This document shows, piece after piece, positions 26,192 through 35,668 of a stretch of 64,000 nucleotides of DNA. Numbering within the stretch: the first letter of the stretch is position 1; each line of letters opens with the position of its first letter. The DNA comes from Kangiellaceae bacterium (lineage in GTDB: Bacteria; Pseudomonadota; Gammaproteobacteria; Enterobacterales; Kangiellaceae): positions 62,001 through 126,000 of the forward strand of contig JABXIQ010000018.1 in the NCBI GenBank assembly GCA_013373015.1, read 5' to 3'. A model generated the notes under the pieces. The model worked only from the letters and a program-made list of their open reading frames with translations. It ran no database searches and was not told the DNA's origin. A program made the position numbers and the translations under genes.

Positions 26192-27745
26192 ATGAAGATT
26201 CGTGCACAAGTAGGTATGGTTCTGAACCTTGATAAGTGTATTGGTTGCCATACTTGTTCGATTACCTGTAAAAACGTTTGGACTTCTCGCGAAGGGATGG
26301 AATATGCCTGGTTTAACAATGTTGAAACCAAGCCAGGCATTGGCTATCCAAAAGAGTGGGAAAACCAAGACAAATGGAAAGGCGGCTGGGTGCGTAAAGC
26401 TAATGGTAAAATCCAGCCAAAGATCGGTGGTAAATTTCGCGTATTAGCCAATATTTTTGCTAATCCTGATTTGCCAGAAATTGATGATTACTACGAGCCA
26501 TTTGATTTCGATTATCAACATTTGCATACCGCAAAAGAATCTGAACATCAGCCAACCGCACGCCCACGCTCAGTACTGAGCGGTAAGCGTATGGAAAAAA
26601 TCGAATGGGGTCCTAACTGGGAAGAAATTCTAGGGACTGAGTTTGCAAAACGTAGTAAAGATAAAAACTTCGAGAATGTTCAAAAAGAAATTTATGGCCA
26701 ATACGAAAATACGTTCATGATGTATTTGCCACGTCTTTGTGAGCATTGCTTGAACCCAACCTGTGTGGCTTCTTGTCCATCAGGCGCTATCTATAAACGT
26801 GAAGAAGACGGCATCGTTCTAATTGACCAAGAAAAATGTCGTGGCTGGCGTATGTGTATCAGCGGCTGTCCATACAAGAAAATCTACTACAACTGGAAAA
26901 CAGGCAAATCAGAAAAATGTATTTTCTGTTACCCACGTATTGAAGCGGGTATGCCAACGGTTTGTTCTGAAACGTGTGTAGGTCGTATCCGTTATCTTGG
27001 CGTATTACTTTACGATGCGGATCGTATTGCCGAAGTTGCTTCAACTAAGTCTGAAACTGACTTGTACGAAAAGCAGCTTGAAATCTTCTTAGATCCATTT
27101 GATCCAGAAGTGATTAAACAAGCTAAGAAAGATGGTATTGCTGACTCCGTATTAAAAGCAGCACAAGAGTCGCCAGTTTATAAAATGGCGGTAGACTGGA
27201 AGCTAGCGTTACCATTGCACCCTGAGTATAGAACTTTGCCAATGGTTTGGTATGTTCCTTCGTTAAGCCCAATTCAATCTGCAGCTGAAGCAGGGCACAT
27301 CGGTACTGTAGGTAAATCTGGAGTTATCCCTGATGTTGAATCACTGAGAATTCCAGTGAAGTACCTTGCCAATATGCTAACAGCTGGTGATGAAAAACCG
27401 GTGATATTGGCACTAAAACGCTTACTAGCAATGCGTGCTTACAAACGTTCGCAGCAAGTTGAAGGGGTTGAAGATCTAGAAGTGCTTGAGGACGTTTCAT
27501 TAACCAAAAAACAAGTTGAAGAAATGTACCGCTATCTTGCCATTGCAAACTATGAAGATCGTTATGTGATCCCAACAGGTCATCGTGAATTGAACATTCC
27601 TGAGGCTTACGAAGAGCGTAACGGTTGTGGCTTTAGTTTTGGTAACGGCTGTAGTTCAGGCAGTAATGATGTGAATATGTTTGGTGCTAAGAAAATTACT
27701 AAACGTGACATCATCAAGACTGTACAAATCTGGGAGAATGACTAA
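26192..27745 (+). CDS. narH: Respiratory nitrate reductase beta subunit
   Basis: A 517-aa iron-sulfur protein. Cysteine groups are KCIGCHTCSITCKNVW near the N-terminus, CEHCLNPTCVASCPSGA, and KCRGWRMCISGCPYKK, whose CxxW replaces a cysteine for the 3Fe-4S cluster, followed by CIFCYPR and CSETC. These hold one 3Fe-4S and three 4Fe-4S clusters that carry electrons from NarI to NarG. It starts 10 nt after narG, and its stop overlaps the narJ ATG. Confidence 0.97.
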   Translation: MKIRAQVGMVLNLDKCIGCHTCSITCKNVWTSREGMEYAWFNNVETKPGIGYPKEWENQDKWKGGWVRKANGKIQPKIGGKFRVLANIFANPDLPEIDDYYEPFDFDYQHLHTAKESEHQPTARPRSVLSGKRMEKIEWGPNWEEILGTEFAKRSKDKNFENVQKEIYGQYENTFMMYLPRLCEHCLNPTCVASCPSGAIYKREEDGIVLIDQEKCRGWRMCISGCPYKKIYYNWKTGKSEKCIFCYPRIEAGMPTVCSETCVGRIRYLGVLLYDADRIAEVASTKSETDLYEKQLEIFLDPFDPEVIKQAKKDGIADSVLKAAQESPVYKMAVDWKLALPLHPEYRTLPMVWYVPSLSPIQSAAEAGHIGTVGKSGVIPDVESLRIPVKYLANMLTAGDEKPVILALKRLLAMRAYKRSQQVEGVEDLEVLEDVSLTKKQVEEMYRYLAIANYEDRYVIPTGHRELNIPEAYEERNGCGFSFGNGCSSGSNDVNMFGAKKITKRDIIKTVQIWEND

Positions 27746-28476
27746 TGCAAATATTGAAAGTTATTGCCCGATTATTGGACTATCCAACCCAAGACTTATT
27801 AGATAACGCAGATATTTTGGTTGAAGCAACAGCTTCAACCAAATACTTGCCACCAGAATTACGTCAACAAATTATTGCTCTGATTGAGCGTCATAAAGCC
27901 AGTGATATTTATGACTTGCAAGCAGATTATGATAGTTTGTTTGAGCGTGGCCGCTATGTTTCATTGCTGATTTTTGAGCATGTACATGGTGAGTCACGTG
28001 ATCGCGGACAAGCAATGGTGGATCTGCTTGATATGTACAAGTCTAAAGGCTTTGAGCTAGATTCTCGTCAAATGCCTGATTATACTCCTCTATTTTTAGA
28101 GTTTCTATCAGAGCAAGACGAAATGTATGCACGTGAATGGCTAGCGGATGTAGGACATATTTTAGCTTTATTAGAAGAGCGCCTTAACAAGCGTGATTCA
28201 GACTTCAGTAGTTTGTTTAGTAGCTTGTTAGTGATTTCTGGTGCTCAAGTCGATCGCCAAGAAATTCAGAAAACGGTACAGAAAGAAGCTGCTGAAGATA
28301 CCTTAGAGGCGATTGATAAAGAATGGGAAGACAAAGAAATTCGTTTCGATGATCCTATTGATGGTCAATCTTGTCCGTCTAATCGTCCCGATCCAGCTTT
28401 AGCTGCTAATAAAAACGTTCCAATTCAATGGCACGATGCAGCTGACGCAAGTAAAGCTAAGTCATTACAACGCTAG
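27745..28476 (+). CDS. narJ: Nitrate reductase chaperone NarJ
   Basis: A 243-aa redox-enzyme maturation protein. It has the family core LLDYPTQDLLDNADIL, YDSLFERGRYVSLLIFEHVHGESRDRGQAMVDLLDMY and DYTPLFLEFLS. NarJ binds apo-NarG and assists cofactor insertion and membrane docking, and is not part of the final enzyme. The C-terminal tail is charged and variable. The start overlaps the narH stop, and narI follows after 16 nt. Confidence 0.94.
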   Translation: MQILKVIARLLDYPTQDLLDNADILVEATASTKYLPPELRQQIIALIERHKASDIYDLQADYDSLFERGRYVSLLIFEHVHGESRDRGQAMVDLLDMYKSKGFELDSRQMPDYTPLFLEFLSEQDEMYAREWLADVGHILALLEERLNKRDSDFSSLFSSLLVISGAQVDRQEIQKTVQKEAAEDTLEAIDKEWEDKEIRFDDPIDGQSCPSNRPDPALAANKNVPIQWHDAADASKAKSLQR

Positions 28477-28492
28477 GTCCAGGAGAAGAGTT

Positions 28493-29176
28493 ATGTCAAA
28501 TTTGAATACGTTACTTTTTGGGATCTATCCTTACATTGCATTTGCTATATGTGTTGTAGGTTGTTGGATCCGTTTCGATCGCGAGCCTTATACTTGGAAA
28601 GCACATTCCAGTCAGGCACTGCGAAACAAAGGTAAAAGCTTCCGTATCGCCAGTAATTTATTCCATGTGGGTGTTATTTTCATCCTGTTGGGACACTTTG
28701 TTGGTCTACTAACCCCGGAAGTGATTTACCACCACTTTATCAGTACCGCTAACAAACAATTATTAGCGATGGTATCAGGTGGCTTTTTCGGTATCTTATG
28801 TTTGATTGGATTATTAATGCTACTTCATCGCCGATTAACCGATGATAGAGTGCGCGCTAATAGCAGCAAATCGGATATTTTTATCTTGGTATTATTGTTA
28901 GTTCAATTGATTTTAGGCTTGATGACTATCGTAGTTTCTACACACCACATGGACGGTTCTGTGATGGTGCAACTGGCTAACTGGGCGCAATCCATTGTCT
29001 TATTCCAAGGCTTTGAAGCTGCGGCCTATATCGCCAATGTGCATATCATTTACAAGCTGCACGTGTTTGTAGGTATGACTATGATCTTAGTATTCCCATT
29101 TACTCGATTGGTGCATATTATCAGCGCACCAGTGTGGTATCTTGGACGTAGGTATCAAGTCGTAAGACAACGTTAA
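28493..29176 (+). CDS. narI: Respiratory nitrate reductase gamma subunit
   Basis: A 227-aa cytochrome b subunit with five membrane helices. Haem-ligand histidines appear in LFHVGVIFILLGHFVGLLTP and in YKLHVFVGMTMILVFPFTRLVHI. It oxidises quinol and passes electrons to NarH. The start is the ATG at 28493, with AGGAGAAG upstream; the frame is open to 28436 inside narJ but without homology. A GC-rich hairpin follows the stop. Confidence 0.95.
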   Translation: MSNLNTLLFGIYPYIAFAICVVGCWIRFDREPYTWKAHSSQALRNKGKSFRIASNLFHVGVIFILLGHFVGLLTPEVIYHHFISTANKQLLAMVSGGFFGILCLIGLLMLLHRRLTDDRVRANSSKSDIFILVLLLVQLILGLMTIVVSTHHMDGSVMVQLANWAQSIVLFQGFEAAAYIANVHIIYKLHVFVGMTMILVFPFTRLVHIISAPVWYLGRRYQVVRQR

Positions 29177-29185
29177 AAGTAAAAT

Positions 29186-29206
29186 CGGGGGATTTTGTAT
29201 CCCCCG
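29186..29206 (+). terminator. Strong stem-loop between narI and the PPIase gene
   Basis: An 8-bp stem CGGGGGAT/ATCCCCCG with a 5-nt loop, and no T-run after it. It probably acts as an attenuator or 3'-end stabiliser that lowers expression of the accessory genes relative to narGHJI. Confidence 0.6.
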
Positions 29207-29237
29207 TATAACTCATAAAAAATTTGCAGGAAGATTT

Positions 29238-30056
29238 ATGTCATCTGTATCGAATTTTAAACCCGCTTTTACTAACACTAAGCAACAAATGCCTTTGCCT
29301 GTGATTAGTGTGAATGGTCGAGTGATAGATGAAAAAGAGCTATCTGACGAGATTCAATATCACCCAGCGCCAAGTGCAGAAGCTGCTATCCAAAAAGCTG
29401 GGCAGGCCTTAGTTATTCGTCAATTGCTTAAGCAACAGTTAGAGGAAAAAGCCATTGCCGAAGTTACTGAAGAGCAGGCTATTGAAAGCTTAATTGACAA
29501 AAACGCAAAATATCAAACGCCTTCGGAAGATGATTGTGTTCGCTATTTTGAGCAAAACAAAGATAAGTTTGTGACCGCGCCGATTATGGAAGTCAGCCAC
29601 ATATTACTGGCTGTTGCACGTGATGATATTGAAGGTCGAATTAAGAAAAAGCAACAAGCTGAAAAACTCATCGATTCTTTACTGCAAGACCAAGACCTTT
29701 TTACTAAGTTTGTAGTAGATTATTCAGATTGCCCATCGAGCAAAACTCAAGGTTCTTTAGGTCAATTAAGTAAAGGACAGACAGTTCCTGAGTTTGAGCG
29801 TCAAGTATTCCCGCTAGATGAGGGTTTGCACAATAAACCTTTGGAATCTCGATATGGTTACCATATTGTGTTCATTAATAAAAAAATTGAGGGCAATCAA
29901 CTTGAATATGAGATGGTCAAAGAAAAGATCAAAGATTACTTGAACCATCGTCGCTACCGGCAATCAGTCAGCGATTATTTATATCGTTTGGTTGAAGAGT
30001 CTGAAATTGAAGGCATCGAATTACAGTTGGATCAAGAAAATATCTTTATCGGATAA
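29238..30056 (+). CDS. PpiC-type peptidyl-prolyl isomerase of the nar operon
   Basis: A 272-aa parvulin-family protein. The rotamase domain spans about residues 115-225: MEVSHILLAVARDDIEGRI, DYSDCPSSKTQGSLGQLSKG, VPEFERQVFPLDEG and ESRYGYHIVFI. No signal peptide is evident, so it is probably cytoplasmic and resembles the NifM/PpiC-like proteins found after narI in pseudomonads. It likely assists folding of nitrate reductase subunits, an inference from its conserved place in nar operons. Confidence 0.87.
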   Translation: MSSVSNFKPAFTNTKQQMPLPVISVNGRVIDEKELSDEIQYHPAPSAEAAIQKAGQALVIRQLLKQQLEEKAIAEVTEEQAIESLIDKNAKYQTPSEDDCVRYFEQNKDKFVTAPIMEVSHILLAVARDDIEGRIKKKQQAEKLIDSLLQDQDLFTKFVVDYSDCPSSKTQGSLGQLSKGQTVPEFERQVFPLDEGLHNKPLESRYGYHIVFINKKIEGNQLEYEMVKEKIKDYLNHRRYRQSVSDYLYRLVEESEIEGIELQLDQENIFIG

Positions 30057-30069
30057 TAAGAGACTCTTT

Positions 30070-31071
30070 ATGGCTGAGCAAAATCAATTGATTGATCCCT
30101 TTGGCAGAAAAATCACTTATCTAAGAATGTCGGTTACCGACCGTTGTAACTTCCGTTGTACCTATTGTATGGCTGAAGATATGACTTTTTTGCCCAAACA
30201 AAAACTGCTTTGTTATGAAGAGCTAACACAAATTGCTCAAGTTTTTACTGAGCTGGGTGTTAATAAAATACGTTTGACTGGCGGTGAGCCATTGGTCAGA
30301 CATGATATCATCAAATTAACCTCAGGACTTGGGCAGTTAAATGGCTTAGACAATTTAGCCATTACCACCAATGGTTCCTTATTAACTAAACTTGCTAAAC
30401 CACTCTACCAATCAGGTGTAAGAAGCTTAAATATCAGTTTGGATACTCTTAACGCCGATCAGTTTAACTCAGTAACTCGTACGGGTAAGCTTAATAAAGT
30501 CTTGCAAGGTATTGATGCTGCCAAAGACGCAGGCTTTAGCAAAATCAAGCTAAACGCCGTAGTAATGAAAGGGCAGAACGATCAGCAAGTTCCTGAGTTA
30601 GTGAATTTTGCCTTAAATAATGAGCTAGACATTAGTTTTATTGAAGAAATGCCACTAGGTCATATTTCATCACACGATAGAGCTAAAACCTTTTTCTCAA
30701 GTGAGGATGTCAAAGCCATTATTGAGCAAAAGTATGAATTGGTCCCAAGCACATTAAATACTGGCGGACCATCAAAATATTTTGCAATTGTCGGACAAGA
30801 GCAAAGTAAAATTGGTTTTATTTCTCCACATAGTAATAATTTTTGTGGGAGCTGTAATCGCATCAGATTAACCGCAGAAGGTCAGTTATTATTGTGCTTA
30901 GGTAATGAAGATTCTCTAGATCTAAGAGCCTTGATCCGTCGTTATCCTAATAATCCTGAAGTGTTAAAAGAAAACATTATTAATGCCGTTAAGAACAAGC
31001 CGAAAGAGCATCACTTTGATAATAACGGTGATGTCTATATTTTACGCTTTATGAATATGACAGGTGGCTAA
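30070..31071 (+). CDS. moaA: GTP 3',8-cyclase
   Basis: A 334-aa radical SAM enzyme. The N-terminal cluster motif is C-x3-C-x2-C in DRCNFRCTYCM. The GGEP motif is in LTGGEPLVR. The C-terminal cluster cysteines are in FCGSCNRIRLTAEGQLLLCL, and the essential Gly-Gly tail is present (MTGG at the stop). It makes the first intermediate of molybdopterin from GTP. The start is the ATG at 30070, 13 nt after the PPIase stop. The stop overlaps the modA ATG. Confidence 0.95.
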   Translation: MAEQNQLIDPFGRKITYLRMSVTDRCNFRCTYCMAEDMTFLPKQKLLCYEELTQIAQVFTELGVNKIRLTGGEPLVRHDIIKLTSGLGQLNGLDNLAITTNGSLLTKLAKPLYQSGVRSLNISLDTLNADQFNSVTRTGKLNKVLQGIDAAKDAGFSKIKLNAVVMKGQNDQQVPELVNFALNNELDISFIEEMPLGHISSHDRAKTFFSSEDVKAIIEQKYELVPSTLNTGGPSKYFAIVGQEQSKIGFISPHSNNFCGSCNRIRLTAEGQLLLCLGNEDSLDLRALIRRYPNNPEVLKENIINAVKNKPKEHHFDNNGDVYILRFMNMTGG

Positions 31072-31784
31072 TGTCAAAATTGTTGCTTGGTGTTCTATTA
31101 ATTATTAGTTATACAGCGATCAGTGAAGATATCAATGTCGCGGTATCCGCTAATTTTTTAAAACCTATAAAAGCTATTAGCCAGCAATTTGAAAACCAAA
31201 CCAATCACAAAATCATTCTGCATCTAGGATCAACAGGCCAACTTTATGCCCAAGCCATTCATGGTGCGCCTTTTGATTTGTTTTTAGCTGCAGATCAAGA
31301 ACGGATCGATAAGTTGGTTGAACAAAATCTAACCTCGCATTCATCAACTTATAGCTGTGGTTTACTAGCTTTTTATTCAGAATCGGTCAAAGTGAACTCT
31401 ATTGGCGATTTAAATCGATTATCCAAAGTTGCGCTAGCAAATCCATTGTTGGCCCCTTATGGAGTAGCCGCGGAAGAAGTACTATCCAAAACATCACTAC
31501 AAGCGAAAAAGGTCTATGGGCAAAATATTGCTGCGACTTACCAATATGCAATTAATCGTGTCGTTGATGGAGGCTTTGTTGCTTACTCTTATGTCTATCA
31601 AAAACCAGCAGAGCAGGTGTGGCTTGTTCCAAAGTCATTATATCCATCCATTAAGCAGAATATGGCCTTGTTGAAAAGAAGTCGAAACGAAGCCGCCAAG
31701 GAGTTCTATAAGTTTTTATTATCTTCGGAAGTACAATCCTCAATCGCAAAAATGGGCTATACTAGCGCAAACGATTGCAAGTAA
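31071..31784 (+). CDS. modA: Molybdate ABC transporter, periplasmic binding protein
   Basis: A 237-aa protein with an N-terminal signal sequence (about residues 1-18, ending near YTAIS-ED). It then shows INVAVSANFLKPIKAISQQFE, LGSTGQLYAQAIHGAPFDLFLAAD and LANPLLAPYGVAAEEVL, all typical of ModA. It binds molybdate in the periplasm for ModBC. The start overlaps the moaA stop, linking molybdate uptake to cofactor synthesis. Confidence 0.93.
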   Translation: MSKLLLGVLLIISYTAISEDINVAVSANFLKPIKAISQQFENQTNHKIILHLGSTGQLYAQAIHGAPFDLFLAADQERIDKLVEQNLTSHSSTYSCGLLAFYSESVKVNSIGDLNRLSKVALANPLLAPYGVAAEEVLSKTSLQAKKVYGQNIAATYQYAINRVVDGGFVAYSYVYQKPAEQVWLVPKSLYPSIKQNMALLKRSRNEAAKEFYKFLLSSEVQSSIAKMGYTSANDCK

Positions 31785-31793
31785 TTAGTTTAA

Positions 31794-32474
31794 ATGGATC
31801 TACTGTCTTTAGATTGGCAACCCATATTTTTATCGCTCAAACTAGCGTTTGTCACAACGCTAATATTGTTAATTATTGGAACTCCAATTGCTTGGAAACT
31901 TTCTCAAAGCTCTGGTTGGCTAAAGCAGCTAGTTTCGATTATTGTTGCTTTACCTCTTGTGCTTCCACCGACTGTGATCGGGTTTTATTTATTAATATTA
32001 CTGTCTCCGAATAGCATAGTAGGGCAGTTTACCCAAGCGTTAGGTTTAGGTTCGTTGCTGTTTTCCTTTTCAGGTTTAGTCATAGGTTCACTGATTTATT
32101 CCTTACCTTTTGTTGTTCAGCCACTACAAAATGCTTTTGAAGCTTTAGGCCGCAAATATATCGAGGCGGCGCAAAGTCTAGGCACAGCACCTCTTGATTG
32201 TTTTTTTAACGTTATTGTTCCTATTTGTCGAAATAGCTTTGTTACAGCAGCAGTATTAGGCTTTGCTCACACTCTTGGTGAGTTCGGAGTAATTCTAATG
32301 ATTGGGGGAAGCGTTCCAGGTGAAACAAAAGTTGCATCAGTTGCCATTTATGAACACGTTGAAATGCTAAATTATCAACAAGCACATAAAATTTCTGCAG
32401 TAATTTTAGTCATTTCCGTGGTTCTTATGTTGATTGCATATCGTTTTAACTCAAGAAGGTTAAGCAATGGATAA
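31794..32474 (+). CDS. modB: Molybdate ABC transporter permease
   Basis: A 226-aa permease with about five membrane helices. The cytoplasmic coupling loop EALGRKYIEAAQSLGTAPLDCFF (EAA motif, about residues 115-137) and the ModB segment GFAHTLGEFGVILMIGGSVPGETKV are present. It forms the membrane channel of the molybdate importer. It is 9 nt after modA and overlaps modC by 8 nt. Confidence 0.93.
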   Translation: MDLLSLDWQPIFLSLKLAFVTTLILLIIGTPIAWKLSQSSGWLKQLVSIIVALPLVLPPTVIGFYLLILLSPNSIVGQFTQALGLGSLLFSFSGLVIGSLIYSLPFVVQPLQNAFEALGRKYIEAAQSLGTAPLDCFFNVIVPICRNSFVTAAVLGFAHTLGEFGVILMIGGSVPGETKVASVAIYEHVEMLNYQQAHKISAVILVISVVLMLIAYRFNSRRLSNG

Positions 32475-33543
32475 ACTTTCTGTGGATATAAAATTATCTA
32501 AACAAGGATTTTTATTATCCGTTACGCAAAATATCGATACACAAGGTATTTCCGTGATTTGGGGACCCAGCGGCAGTGGTAAAAGCTTATTTTTGCGGAG
32601 CATTGCTGGCTTTGAAAATGCTGAGGGTAAAATCGTAAACAAGCAAGAAACATTATTGGACTCACAGAGTAACATTGATATTAAACCTTACCTGCGTAAG
32701 ATTGGTTATGTTGCCCAGGAATCTAACTTGTTTCCACACTTAAATGTCGAACAAAACTTAAAATTTGCTTATCAACGCGCCAATCAAAGGCTTAAAAATA
32801 AGCATTATGACTATCAGCAAGTCATTAAAGCACTTAACTTAGAGCCCTTGTTACAACAATCAAGTATAAGTTTGTCTGGTGGCGAAAAACAGCGCTGTGC
32901 TATTGCTCAGAGCTTGTTGTCATACCCAGAGCTATTATTAATGGACGAACCTCTCTCGGCACTAGACGGTGAGCGTAAGCAAGTTATCCTTGAGCTTATT
33001 GCAGAAATTCCAACTAAATTTCATATACCTATACTTTATGTTACTCACTCGTATGAAGAGTTATTAAAGCTTGCTGATAATGTGTTGTTGATTGCGAAAG
33101 GCAAAGCTGAGGGTTATTATAGTATTGACGATTTTTTTGCACAGAATACTAATAATTCATTGATTCCTACCCATCAGTTATGCAGTTTGCTCAAAGGAAC
33201 GTCTAGTGATAAGTCTTCATTTAATCTAAGCCAAATAGAATGTTCTGGGCAAACTTTACATATTCCAAAAGCTGTTGATCACAGCCGCAATATTCAATTG
33301 GTTATCTATGCCAAAGATGTTTCTATTAGCTTAGTTAAACCCGTACAAAGCAGCATCTTAAATTTACTTGATGCAGAGATCGTTTCGATTGTTGATTATT
33401 CTCCAGCGTCAAGTTTAGTCACTCTAAAAATAGGCGAGCAACTATTAGCTTCCTTAATCACGAAAAAATCCCTCGCTGAACTTGGTCTTGAAACGGGGCA
33501 AAATGTTGTGGCTCAGATCAAAACAATCTCTTTTATACGATAA
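32467..33543 (+). CDS. modC: Molybdate ABC transporter ATP-binding protein
   Basis: A 358-aa ATPase. Walker A is GPSGSGKS (about residues 35-42), the ABC signature is LSGGEKQR (about 138-145), Walker B is LLLMDEPLSALD, and the switch histidine is in YVTHSYEE. The C-terminal third (about 290-355) is a TOBE/Mop molybdate-binding domain, usual for ModC. It powers ModAB and is the last gene of the narK-to-modC run. Confidence 0.94.
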   Translation: MDKLSVDIKLSKQGFLLSVTQNIDTQGISVIWGPSGSGKSLFLRSIAGFENAEGKIVNKQETLLDSQSNIDIKPYLRKIGYVAQESNLFPHLNVEQNLKFAYQRANQRLKNKHYDYQQVIKALNLEPLLQQSSISLSGGEKQRCAIAQSLLSYPELLLMDEPLSALDGERKQVILELIAEIPTKFHIPILYVTHSYEELLKLADNVLLIAKGKAEGYYSIDDFFAQNTNNSLIPTHQLCSLLKGTSSDKSSFNLSQIECSGQTLHIPKAVDHSRNIQLVIYAKDVSISLVKPVQSSILNLLDAEIVSIVDYSPASSLVTLKIGEQLLASLITKKSLAELGLETGQNVVAQIKTISFIR

Positions 33544-33556
33544 TTAAGGCAATAAC

Positions 33557-33570
33557 TTGTTCTAGATCAA
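33557..33570. promoter_or_regulatory. FNR/DNR-like box upstream of nrdD
   Basis: TTGTTCTAGATCAA has one mismatch to TTGAT-N4-ATCAA and is about 60 bp before the nrdD ATG at 33631. It fits anaerobic induction of class III ribonucleotide reductase. Confidence 0.62.
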
Positions 33571-33630
33571 TGATTGCTCACTACATATTGATGTATTTTT
33601 ACATAAAAGCACAATATATAGGAATAAAGG

Positions 33631-35658
33631 ATGCAAAAAGTATACAAGGCTACTTGTCCAAAAAAAGTCATTAAAAGAGATTTAACCGAAGTTAATTTCG
33701 ATAAAGATAAGATTTATCAGGCGATTCTAAAGGCAGGGCTTGCCTCGGGTGAATTTTCTGAAGAAATGGCTCAGACCATTACCAAGCAAGTTGTCGATGT
33801 CTTGTCTTTCCGCTTTGAAAATTTAACTACTCCAACCGTCGAACAAATTCAAGATATTGTTGAGCATTGTCTTGCGCAAAACCAATATTTTGCTACAGCA
33901 AAGTCGTATATTTTATATCGTGAAAAACATAAACAGATCCGTGAAAACCAAAAGACTTTATTAGACGTCACTCAGTCTATGGAAGAATACCTTTCACAAG
34001 CCGACTGGCGGGTTAAAGCCAATGCTAATCAAGGCTATTCTCTGGGTGGTTTGATCTTAAATGTTTCAGGTAAAGTTGTTGCTAATTATTGGCTCAATCA
34101 TATTTACAATCCTGACATAGGTCAGGCTCATAGAAATGCTGATCTGCATATTCATGATTTGGACATGTTGGCAGGTTATTGCGCGGGTTGGTCATTAAGA
34201 ACTTTGTTACACGAAGGGTTCAATGGTGTACCAGGCAAGGTTGAGTCTGGCGCTCCGAAACACCTATCCAGCGCAGTAGGGCAGATGGTTAACTTTTTGG
34301 GAACTTTGCAAAATGAATGGGCTGGGGCTCAAGCCTTTAGTTCTTTTGATACTTACCTTGCGCCATTTATCCGCAAAGATAACTTATCTTATGAGCAGGT
34401 TAAACAGTCAATCCAAGAGTTCATTTATAATTTGAATGTACCATCACGCTGGGGCACACAAACACCTTTCACCAATATCACTTTGGACTGGGTTTGCCCC
34501 GAAGATTTGCAAGAGCAAATCCCCATTATTGCGGGTGAGGAAATGCCATTTTCTTATGGCGAGCTCCAGAAAGAAATGGACATGATCAACAAAGCCTATA
34601 TTGAGGTCATGACGGCGGGTGACGCGAAGGACAGAGTATTTACCTTCCCAATTCCGACCTACAACATAACCCCCGAGTTTGATTGGCAGTCAGAGAACGC
34701 CGATCGCTTATTTGAAATGACGGCGAAATATGGTTTACCTTACTTCCAGAACTTTGTGAACTCTGAATTATCACCGAATATGATTCGCTCAATGTGTTGT
34801 CGTTTACAACTGGATTTGCGTGAATTATTAAAACGGGGCAATGGTTTGTTTGGTTCAGCAGAACAAACAGGCTCGTTGGGGGTGGTTACGATCAACTGCG
34901 CTCGCTTAGGTTACCTTTATAAAAACAATAAGCGAGCGTTGCTTGATCGTCTTGAGCAACTGATGGATATGGCCAAAGAGTCATTGGAGCAAAAACGTAA
35001 AGTCATTCAACACTATATTGATAATGGATTATTCCCCTATACCAAGCGTTATTTAGGGACTTTACGCAACCATTTTTCCACCATTGGCGTTAATGGCATC
35101 AATGAAATGGTACGCAACTATACAGATGATCAAGCAGACCTATCCACGCCTGAAGGTCACGTCTTTGCAGTGGAGTTGTTAGACTTTATCCGCGAAAAGA
35201 TGGTGCAATACCAAGAAGAAACTGGACATCTCTATAATCTTGAAGCAACCCCGGCAGAGGGTACTACTTACCGCTTTGCCAAAGAAGATAAGAAACGTTT
35301 TAACGAAATTATCCAAGCGGGTTACGAAGACGCACCTTATTATACCAATTCGTCACAGCTGCCAGTAGGTCATACCGACGATCCCTTTGAAGCGCTTGAG
35401 CTACAAGATGAGTTACAGTCTAAATATACTGGCGGTACTGTTTTGCACTTGTATATGGGCGAAAGAATATCAAGTAGCGAAGCTTGTAAAAAGCTAGTGA
35501 AAAATACCTTAACGAATTTTAGATTACCTTATATCACTATCACACCAACATTTTCTATCTGCCCAAATCACGGTTATCTGGCAGGCGAACATGAATATTG
35601 CCCACAGTGTGATGAAGAAATCTTGTTACAAAAACAGAAACAATGCTGCAACGCATAG
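33631..35658 (+). CDS. nrdD: Anaerobic ribonucleoside-triphosphate reductase large chain, lacking the glycyl-radical tail
   Basis: A 675-aa class III reductase. An ATP-cone domain is at the N-terminus (VIKRDLTEVNFDKDKIYQAI through YREKHKQIRE, about residues 12-110). The catalytic barrel includes LAGYCAGWSLRTLLHEG and VTINCARLGYLY with active-site cysteines. The C-terminus ends in a zinc-ribbon-like ICPNHGYL...CPQCD and QKQCCNA. The usual RVxGY glycyl-radical segment is absent: it is encoded as a separate ORF 10 nt downstream. The enzyme makes dNTPs without oxygen. Confidence 0.93.
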   Translation: MQKVYKATCPKKVIKRDLTEVNFDKDKIYQAILKAGLASGEFSEEMAQTITKQVVDVLSFRFENLTTPTVEQIQDIVEHCLAQNQYFATAKSYILYREKHKQIRENQKTLLDVTQSMEEYLSQADWRVKANANQGYSLGGLILNVSGKVVANYWLNHIYNPDIGQAHRNADLHIHDLDMLAGYCAGWSLRTLLHEGFNGVPGKVESGAPKHLSSAVGQMVNFLGTLQNEWAGAQAFSSFDTYLAPFIRKDNLSYEQVKQSIQEFIYNLNVPSRWGTQTPFTNITLDWVCPEDLQEQIPIIAGEEMPFSYGELQKEMDMINKAYIEVMTAGDAKDRVFTFPIPTYNITPEFDWQSENADRLFEMTAKYGLPYFQNFVNSELSPNMIRSMCCRLQLDLRELLKRGNGLFGSAEQTGSLGVVTINCARLGYLYKNNKRALLDRLEQLMDMAKESLEQKRKVIQHYIDNGLFPYTKRYLGTLRNHFSTIGVNGINEMVRNYTDDQADLSTPEGHVFAVELLDFIREKMVQYQEETGHLYNLEATPAEGTTYRFAKEDKKRFNEIIQAGYEDAPYYTNSSQLPVGHTDDPFEALELQDELQSKYTGGTVLHLYMGERISSSEACKKLVKNTLTNFRLPYITITPTFSICPNHGYLAGEHEYCPQCDEEILLQKQKQCCNA

Positions 35659-35668
35659 GAGAAGCACA

